From: an uncultured Geobacteraceae bacterium
GTDB taxonomy: Bacteria; Desulfobacterota; Desulfuromonadia; Geobacterales; Pseudopelobacteraceae
Length of the DNA stretch: 10,077 nucleotides
Direction of reading: 5' to 3'
Assembly (NCBI GenBank): GCA_903879825.1
Contig: CAIRND010000161.1
Location: 1-10,077, forward strand
Positions within the stretch are counted from its first letter, which is position 1. Every line of letters starts with the position of its first letter. The position numbers and the translations under genes were made by a program. The notes under the pieces are model-generated. The model was not told the origin of the DNA, did not search any database, and saw only the letters and a program-made list of their open reading frames with translations. Below, one piece after another: positions 5,436 through 10,077 of the stretch.

Positions 5436-6335
5436 ATGAAACCCCCCCAGGGTTCAATACTTATTACCGGTGCCACCGGCTTCATAGGCAGGCGTTTGAC
5501 ACAACGACTGCTTAATGAAGGTTATTCCGTTCGTTGCATGGTGCGCCACGCATCTGCCGGATTGACTGCCGGTGCTGAAACGGTTCAGGGTGATATGCTT
5601 GAGCCTGCAACACTGGGAAGAGCAGTGGCAGATATAGATACAGCTTATTATCTTGTCCATTCCATGTCTGGTGGCCGCGCTGGTTTTGAACGACGAGACC
5701 GGGAAGCGGCTGAGAATTTCGTTGCTGCGGCCAACAGGGCAAAGGTACGGCGTGTGATCTATCTGGGGGGACTTGGCGAAACCGGCGACGACCTTTCCGA
5801 ACATCTTAAAAGTCGTCTCGAAGTCGCTGAAATACTCAAGAAAGGCACATTCACCACCACCTTTCTCAGGGCTGCCGTAATTATCGGTGCTGGGGGAGCT
5901 TCCTTTGAAATGGTGCGGGCACTGGTGAACAGGTTGCCGATTATGATAACCCCGCGCTGGGTGTCCACCCGTTGCCAGCCAATCGCGGTAGACGATGTAA
6001 TCGGCTACCTGGCAGGTTGCCTCGCTGATGAACGAACGGCAGGCCGGACTTTCGATATCGGCGGACCGGAGGTTCTCACCTACAAAGAGATGATGGAACG
6101 TTTCGCCGGCATCGAAGGGAAACAGCTCTATATTTTCCCGGTGCCGGTTCTTACGCCCAAGCTCTCGTCTTACTGGGTCGGGCTCATAACCCCCGTACCC
6201 CCCTCGGTTTCCATGCCATTGATAGAAGGCCTGAAGAACGAAGTAATATGCCGCGATAACGCTATCCGTGACATTATTCCCCTGCAGCTGAAACCGTATG
6301 ATGACGCTGTTCGCAGTGCACTAAAGGGAGGCTGA
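5436..6335 (+). CDS. Atypical SDR oxidoreductase with NAD(P)-binding domain
   Basis: This 299-residue protein has the Rossmann signature ITGATGFIGRRL (10-21), TGxxGxxG type, followed by VRCMVR (32-37), GDM (52-54) and YYLVHSM (71-77). It belongs to the atypical short-chain dehydrogenase group (COG0702, NAD(P)H-binding epimerase-like). The region RRVIYLGGLGE (105-115) and SRLEVAEIL (126-134) stand where a classical SDR has Ser and YxxxK; that YxxxK is absent, which is usual in this group. The C-terminal half includes the loop TRCQPIAVDDVIGYL (178-192). The substrate is unknown; relatives act in lipid, isoprenoid or quinone modification. AGGGAAG lies six bases before ATG 5436. It is the first gene of the rightward operon, and its end carries the ribosome binding site of the next gene. 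Confidence 0.86.
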   Translation: MKPPQGSILITGATGFIGRRLTQRLLNEGYSVRCMVRHASAGLTAGAETVQGDMLEPATLGRAVADIDTAYYLVHSMSGGRAGFERRDREAAENFVAAANRAKVRRVIYLGGLGETGDDLSEHLKSRLEVAEILKKGTFTTTFLRAAVIIGAGGASFEMVRALVNRLPIMITPRWVSTRCQPIAVDDVIGYLAGCLADERTAGRTFDIGGPEVLTYKEMMERFAGIEGKQLYIFPVPVLTPKLSSYWVGLITPVPPSVSMPLIEGLKNEVICRDNAIRDIIPLQLKPYDDAVRSALKGG

Positions 6336-6339
6336 CCAG

Positions 6340-6954
6340 ATGCGTCAACCAGTGAGAATCATTTCAAACATGAATACTCGCCTTTCCCGTCATTTAGGGG
6401 GCATTTGTCTTCTGCTGCTGTCACTTGGTTTCATCCTCCCTGCTCCGTCACACGCCCTGACCGTTGAAAACATACCCTTTGCTGACAGCACGGCCATCGG
6501 GGGCAAACCGGTGCCGCTGCGCAATGCGGCCCTGCTGCGCTATCTCAAGTTTATCAAGGCCTACGTGGCGGCCCTCTACCTGCCGGAGGGGGTCAAGGCG
6601 GAAGATGTCCTGTCCGATGTGCCAAAGCGCCTTGAGATAAGCTACCTGGTATCGATCAAGGGGCCGGATTTTGATAAGGGTGCCGCGCCGGTCCTGGAAC
6701 GCAACCAGACACCGGCGGAACGTGCCGGGATTCAGGGGCGCATCGACCGGATCAATGCCGCTTATAAGGATGTCAAGCCGGGTGACCGCTATGCATTGAC
6801 CTACCTGCCCGGCCGGGGTACAGAACTTGCCCTGAACGGCACGCCGCTGATCGTCATCGAGGGGTCTGATTTTGCCGCCGCCTATTTCGGCATCTGGCTG
6901 GGTCGCGAACCGATCGATGACAAGCTGAAGCGTGACCTGCTGAAAGGACGCTGA
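6340..6954 (+). CDS. Exported chalcone-isomerase-like protein
   Basis: This 204-residue protein belongs to the bacterial chalcone isomerase-like family (Chalcone_3 type). Residues up to about 39 form a signal peptide with a long hydrophobic core (CLLLLSLGFILPAP) and cleavage after SHA, so it acts in the periplasm or at the membrane. Family marks are VENIPFADS (42-50), LLRYLKFIKAYVAALYLPEG (65-84), LEISYLVSIKGPDF (97-110) and FGIWLGREPID near the C-terminus, followed by the usual LKRDLLKG end. Flavonoid cyclisation is not expected in such a bacterium; relatives with this fold bind fatty acids, which suits a lipid-related operon. GGGAGG lies eight bases before ATG 6340; a second in-frame ATG at 6370 is possible. 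It begins five bases after the SDR gene. Confidence 0.83.
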   Translation: MRQPVRIISNMNTRLSRHLGGICLLLLSLGFILPAPSHALTVENIPFADSTAIGGKPVPLRNAALLRYLKFIKAYVAALYLPEGVKAEDVLSDVPKRLEISYLVSIKGPDFDKGAAPVLERNQTPAERAGIQGRIDRINAAYKDVKPGDRYALTYLPGRGTELALNGTPLIVIEGSDFAAAYFGIWLGREPIDDKLKRDLLKGR

Positions 6955-6955
6955 C

Positions 6956-7303
6956 ATGAAAATCTTCCTGATTGTCGTCTGCTGCGCGGTGCTGGCTGTC
7001 ATGCTGTATGTTACCATCAGCGCCTCGCTGAACCAGGACATCGTCAGTGCAACCCGCCAGCTCTGGCCCGACCCCTGGTTCCGGGCCACCCTGGCCGATG
7101 CCTACTGCGGCTTCCTCTTCTTCTGGCTCTGGGTTGCCTGGCGCGAAAAGTCTCTGGCAAAAAGTATCCTGTGGTTCGTCCTGATCATGACCCTGGGCAA
7201 TATCGCCATGGCCGGTTACCTGCTACTGCAGTTGCGACGATGGCAACCGGCAGAGGGTATTGACTCGTTGCTGCGGGGAAAGCATGCTGGAAACAGGAGT
7301 TGA
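6956..7303 (+). CDS. DUF1475 small membrane protein
   Basis: This 115-residue protein has three hydrophobic segments: about 3-23, 47-62 and 71-92. The middle and third carry the DUF1475 marks DAYCGFLFFWLWVAWRE (48-64) and WFVLIMTLGNIAMAGYLLLQL (73-93). It is an inner-membrane protein without a known function. AAAGGACG precedes ATG 6956, and only one base separates it from the stop of the chalcone-isomerase-like gene. Its end overlaps the SRPBCC gene by 20 bases. The tight packing suggests it is made together with its neighbours, perhaps as a membrane component of the same lipid-related system (inference). Confidence 0.83.
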   Translation: MKIFLIVVCCAVLAVMLYVTISASLNQDIVSATRQLWPDPWFRATLADAYCGFLFFWLWVAWREKSLAKSILWFVLIMTLGNIAMAGYLLLQLRRWQPAEGIDSLLRGKHAGNRS

Positions 7304-7670
7304 GATACTGGTTCCGGCGTCTGCTGCCTGGAAACTGCTGACCGACACTTCGCGATGGCCGGAATGGGGACCATCCGTCTCCCGCGTTGAGTCAGCCGAA
7401 CAGTACATCGGCCCCGGCAGTACCGGTCGGGTACAAACAATCATCGGCATCTGGCTGCCGTTCCGGGTCACGGAATTTGTTGCCGGACAACGTTGGGGCT
7501 GGGAGGTAGCCGGTATTCCGGCTACCGGGCACCGGGTGGAGCCTCTCGGACCTCACCGCTGCCGGGTTGTGTTCGAGGTGCCCCTGCCGGCAACCCCGTA
7601 CCTGGCGGTCTGCAGGCTGGCAGCACAGAGGATCAAACGCATTCTGGAGCAGGAGCAGCTACATCAATGA
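7284..7670 (+). CDS. SRPBCC (START/Bet v1-like) ligand-binding protein
   Basis: This 128-residue protein matches the polyketide-cyclase/START-like SRPBCC fold, a barrel with a hydrophobic pocket. It shows the usual opening VEILVPASAAWKLLTDTSRWPEW (from residue 6), the glycine turn GPGSTGRVQT (43-52), VTEFVAGQRWGWEV (62-75) and a C-terminal helix rich in charged residues. The start at 7284 is chosen because GGGGAA lies just upstream and the strand then starts in the family-typical way; a TTG at 7260 would add eight residues without support. It overlaps DUF1475 by 20 bases and ends in an ATGA overlap with the flavin-barrel gene. The bound ligand is likely a lipid or other hydrophobic molecule, but this cannot be read from the sequence. 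Confidence 0.8.
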   Translation: MLETGVEILVPASAAWKLLTDTSRWPEWGPSVSRVESAEQYIGPGSTGRVQTIIGIWLPFRVTEFVAGQRWGWEVAGIPATGHRVEPLGPHRCRVVFEVPLPATPYLAVCRLAAQRIKRILEQEQLHQ

Positions 7671-8113
7671 ACAACAACGCTGAAAACAATGATGTTCTCC
7701 GGGAACTCTGTGCCGTTCAGCCGCTGGCCGTACTGGCCACTGACGCCGGCAATGGCCCCTATGCCAGCCTGGTGGCGGTCGCCATCACCCCGGACCTGCG
7801 TCAGCTTTATTTCGCCACACTCCGGGCCACCCGTAAATGGGCCAATCTGGCCGGTAATCATCACGTATCGCTCCTGATTGACAACCGCAGTAACCAAGTG
7901 ACCGATTTCAGCCGGGCAGCCGCCGCCACGATCCTCGGGAGTGCCGAAGAATTGAGCGGGGCTGAGTTGGAGACCGGGCTGACGATATTCCTGAACCGAC
8001 ATCCGCACCTGGCAGAGTTCACCGCGTCACCAAGCTGCGCCCTGTTCCGGGTGCAGATAGCGAGCATCTACCTGGTGACACGTTTTCAGAATGTCATGGA
8101 ATTCCACTTTTAA
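7667..8113 (+). CDS. PNPOx-like (FMN-binding split barrel) family protein
   Basis: This 148-residue protein fits the pyridoxamine 5'-phosphate oxidase-like split-barrel family: an N-terminal helix, LAVLATDAGNGPYASLVAVAITPDL (20-44), LYFATLRATRKWANLAGNHHVSLLIDNR (47-74), where the TRKWANL stretch sits at the FMN phosphate position in relatives, and a last strand ALFRVQIASIYLVTRFQNVMEF (125-146). It probably binds FMN, or possibly haem or F420 as some relatives do. The start at 7667 is set by the ATGA overlap with the SRPBCC stop and by AGGAG 11 bases upstream; the same frame is open further upstream but only in the shadow of SRPBCC. No true pyridoxine oxidase function is implied, because that enzyme is longer and carries other motifs. 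Confidence 0.82.
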   Translation: MNNNAENNDVLRELCAVQPLAVLATDAGNGPYASLVAVAITPDLRQLYFATLRATRKWANLAGNHHVSLLIDNRSNQVTDFSRAAAATILGSAEELSGAELETGLTIFLNRHPHLAEFTASPSCALFRVQIASIYLVTRFQNVMEFHF

Positions 8114-8185
8114 ACTATGAACAAACGGGGGACTATCGACTGTACATGCCTTCCTGGAATTCAGGGGAAGATGAAAGGAACTCCC

Positions 8186-9313
8186 ATGGAACCAACGCAA
8201 AAAAGCCACTCTCCTGTGCCATCCATATCCCTGCAGCGCGCATCAGCTGCCCTTGCCTCACTCTTTGTCGGCGACTCCCTGGCGATGCCGGTGCACTGGT
8301 ACTATGACACCGCCGATATTGAGCGGGCTTTTCCCGGTGGCATCAATAAGCTCGAGGCTGCGCCGGAATTTCACCCTTCATCGATCATGTCGCTTCATTC
8401 CACCCGCAGTGGCGGGCGATCGGGGCAGAACCGGGGCATGGCCGACTCCCCGGAGATTATCGGTACAGTGATCCTCAAAGGTCGACAGCACCTGTGGGGC
8501 CAGGCCAACCGGCACTATCACCATGGGATGCAGGCGGGCGAAAACACCCTCAACGCCCACTGTGCACGACTGCTGCTGCGTTCCATCATCGCCAACAACG
8601 GCTGCTACAACCGTGACCACTTTCTGCAATCCTACATCGAATTCATGACTGCCGATCCGCCCCGGCACCGGGACACCTACGCCGAATCATATCACCGCGG
8701 CTTCTTTGCCAACCTCGTCGCCGGAAAGCCCCCCCATCAGTGCGGCGCCCATACCCATGACACCCCATCTATGGGCGGATTGGTGACTATCGGGCCGCTG
8801 GCCATCAATGATCTATTGCGCGGGACTGCAATGACGACAGTGCAGGCTACCTGCCGGGAACATCTCTTTCTTACCCATCCGGATGAGACCCTCGGCCGTA
8901 TCTGTGACGCGTATGTCGCTCTTATTGCCGGCCTGCTTCTGCGAAAGGCAGATGAGCCCCCTGACCGGTATCTGCTGGCGGCAGCCCAGACAACCATGGA
9001 TATCGATCTTGCGTGCCTGGTGGATCGCACCCGGTCAGACCGGGAAATCGTCGGTGGCAGGTATTCCACCGCATGCTATATCAGTGATTCCTGGCCCGGC
9101 CTTTTGTACCTGGCGTTCAAATACCGGAAAGACCCGAAGGCGGCCCTGCTCGCCAACACCAACCTGGGTGGCGAAAACGCGCATCGCGGCGCGGTACTCG
9201 GGGGTATTGTCAGTCTGTCATGCGACAGTACGGTCGATGAGTGGTTTGGGCAGCTCGTGGACTATGAGGCCATTCGATTGGAAATTGCGGCATGCCTGCG
9301 GGGTGGAGAGTGA
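8186..9313 (+). CDS. Divergent ADP-ribosylglycohydrolase-family protein
   Basis: With the start at 8186 (AAAGGAA six bases upstream; an ATG at 8117 lacks a site) the protein has 375 residues. It opens with RASAALASLFVGDSLAMPVHWYYD (from residue 18), the family's N-terminal helix and GDSLGxP-type turn. The canonical DraG metal motif TDDT is not seen. The corresponding region appears to be HHGMQAGENTLNAHCARLLLRS (112-133), and the C-terminal GGDxDT motif is replaced by NTNLGGENAHRGAVLGG (324-340). I recall a subgroup of ARH-like proteins with this AGENTL and GGENxHRG pattern. Without the aspartates, classical hydrolysis of ADP-ribose from arginine is doubtful. A small hairpin (CTTCC 8150-8154 with GGAAG 8166-8170) precedes the gene, and its end overlaps DUF1295 as GTGA. 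Confidence 0.8.
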   Translation: MEPTQKSHSPVPSISLQRASAALASLFVGDSLAMPVHWYYDTADIERAFPGGINKLEAAPEFHPSSIMSLHSTRSGGRSGQNRGMADSPEIIGTVILKGRQHLWGQANRHYHHGMQAGENTLNAHCARLLLRSIIANNGCYNRDHFLQSYIEFMTADPPRHRDTYAESYHRGFFANLVAGKPPHQCGAHTHDTPSMGGLVTIGPLAINDLLRGTAMTTVQATCREHLFLTHPDETLGRICDAYVALIAGLLLRKADEPPDRYLLAAAQTTMDIDLACLVDRTRSDREIVGGRYSTACYISDSWPGLLYLAFKYRKDPKAALLANTNLGGENAHRGAVLGGIVSLSCDSTVDEWFGQLVDYEAIRLEIAACLRGGE

Positions 9314-10077
9314 TACAAATTTTCCAGATTACCGCAGCATCGGTAATCGTGTACATGACCGGCTGGTTTATCGCCGCCCAGATCCGGGGGCGCAATGACA
9401 TCGCCGATGTGGCCTGGGGTTTGGGGTTCGTCCTGGCGGCAGCAGTCTCGCTGGTCGCCGGAAATCTCTACTCACCGCGGGCTCTTTTGGTGTCGACTCT
9501 GGTACTGTTGTGGGGGCTGCGCCTGGCCCTGCACATCCACAGCCGCAACCGGGGCAAGGGTGAAGATCCGCGCTACCGGAAGTGGCGCGAGGAATGGGGG
9601 CGCTGGTTCGTGCTGCGTTCATTCCTGCAGGTCTTCATGCTGCAGGGAGTGTTACTGCTGTTGGTGGCCGTGCCGATTGTCTTTGCCAACACGGCAGACG
9701 CACGACCGCTGGGGTGGCGGGATCTTCTCGGTCTGTTGATCTGGTTATACGGCTTCATTTTTGAGGCGGTTGGTGACTGGCAACTGCTGACATTCATCCG
9801 CAATCCGTCCAACAAGGGTAAACTGATGACCTCCGGCCTGTGGAGCTATACCCGCCACCCCAACTACTTCGGTGAAGTGACTCTCTGGTGGGGGATCTGG
9901 CTGATGACTCTGGCTCTGCCGGGCAGCTGGTTGACAATTATCGGCCCATTGACCATCACGTTCCTGATCCTGAAAGTCTCCGGTATCCCTATGCTGGAAA
10001 AGCCCTACGAAGATCGCGCCGATTTCCAGGAATACAAACGCCGCACCAGCGCCTTTATCCCGCTGCCACCCAAGGGA
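9310..10077 (+). CDS. DUF1295 membrane protein (steroid 5-alpha-reductase/ICMT-like), cut by the window end
   Basis: A frame opening with GTG at 9310, inside the ARH-family stop (GTGA overlap; GGTGGAG just upstream), stays open for 256 codons to the last base, so the stop lies beyond the window. Hydrophobic segments lie at about 7-22, 34-50, 58-75, 104-126, 137-152 and 190-222. The C-terminal half has the DUF1295 signature: FEAVGDWQLLTF (151-162), SGLWSYTRHPNYFGE (175-189), VSGIPMLEK (223-231) and YKRRTSAFIPLPP (242-254). The family resembles steroid 5-alpha reductases and isoprenylcysteine methyltransferases and often lies next to Cfa-like and chalcone-isomerase-like genes. A role in reducing or methylating a lipid is likely but unproven. 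Since PLPPK is close to the family's usual end, only a few residues are probably missing. Confidence 0.9.
   Translation, partial: MIQIFQITAASVIVYMTGWFIAAQIRGRNDIADVAWGLGFVLAAAVSLVAGNLYSPRALLVSTLVLLWGLRLALHIHSRNRGKGEDPRYRKWREEWGRWFVLRSFLQVFMLQGVLLLLVAVPIVFANTADARPLGWRDLLGLLIWLYGFIFEAVGDWQLLTFIRNPSNKGKLMTSGLWSYTRHPNYFGEVTLWWGIWLMTLALPGSWLTIIGPLTITFLILKVSGIPMLEKPYEDRADFQEYKRRTSAFIPLPPKG

Noticed and set aside
8117..8185. Upstream start of the ARH-family gene at 8117
   Set aside because: No ribosome binding site precedes it, the added 23 residues do not look like part of the fold, and ATG 8186 has a good AAAGGAA site.

Overview
The window looks like chromosomal DNA of a Gram-negative bacterium. 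Moderate-to-high GC, tight operons with overlapping stop/start codons, a lipoprotein and exported proteins, and the mix of families (DUF1475, CNMT-like/Cfa-like methyltransferase, SOUL, chalcone-isomerase-like, PPC/DUF296) recall Desulfuromonadota such as Geobacter relatives. That assignment is inference from family content only.

Left part (1-1310): the tail of an unidentified gene, then a short plus-strand pair: a PhnA-like zinc-ribbon protein and a PPC/DUF296 domain protein. A 250-base intergenic stretch follows, with a good sigma70-like promoter, several hairpins and a T-tract, possibly a small RNA or the leader of the next gene. Next is a tRNA-Gly (anticodon CCC, CCA encoded) with a textbook intrinsic terminator.

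Mobile remnant (1309-1886): directly after the tRNA, on the minus strand, lies a chimeric broken ORF. The catalytic C-terminal end of a tyrosine recombinase is fused in frame behind a cysteine-rich zinc-ribbon segment of a different kind of protein. It looks like the scar of an element once integrated at the tRNA.

Central and right part (1887-10077): two divergent operons fire outward from a 135-base control region (5301-5435) that carries a promoter overlapped by a perfect 16-bp palindrome. Leftward (minus): UV damage endonuclease uvsE, a DUF1499 lipoprotein, a Cfa/coclaurine-N-methyltransferase-like SAM methyltransferase, a secreted SOUL haem-binding-family protein and a small cupin. Rightward (plus): atypical SDR oxidoreductase, secreted chalcone-isomerase-like protein, DUF1475 membrane protein, SRPBCC protein, PNPOx-like flavin-barrel protein, a divergent ADP-ribosylglycohydrolase-family protein, and a DUF1295 membrane protein that runs off the window end. 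Taken together this resembles the light/singlet-oxygen-response lipid-modification clusters of other proteobacteria (photolyase + Cfa-like + SDR + CHI-like + DUF1295), with a UV endonuclease where a photolyase would sit. This functional reading is inference.

The most striking local feature is an in-frame TGA in uvsE. The codons after it still encode the conserved UvsE C-terminus and end exactly in an ATGA overlap with the next gene, the same junction type seen at the next two junctions of that operon. The gene therefore appears to have acquired a nonsense codon recently, or to be read through.
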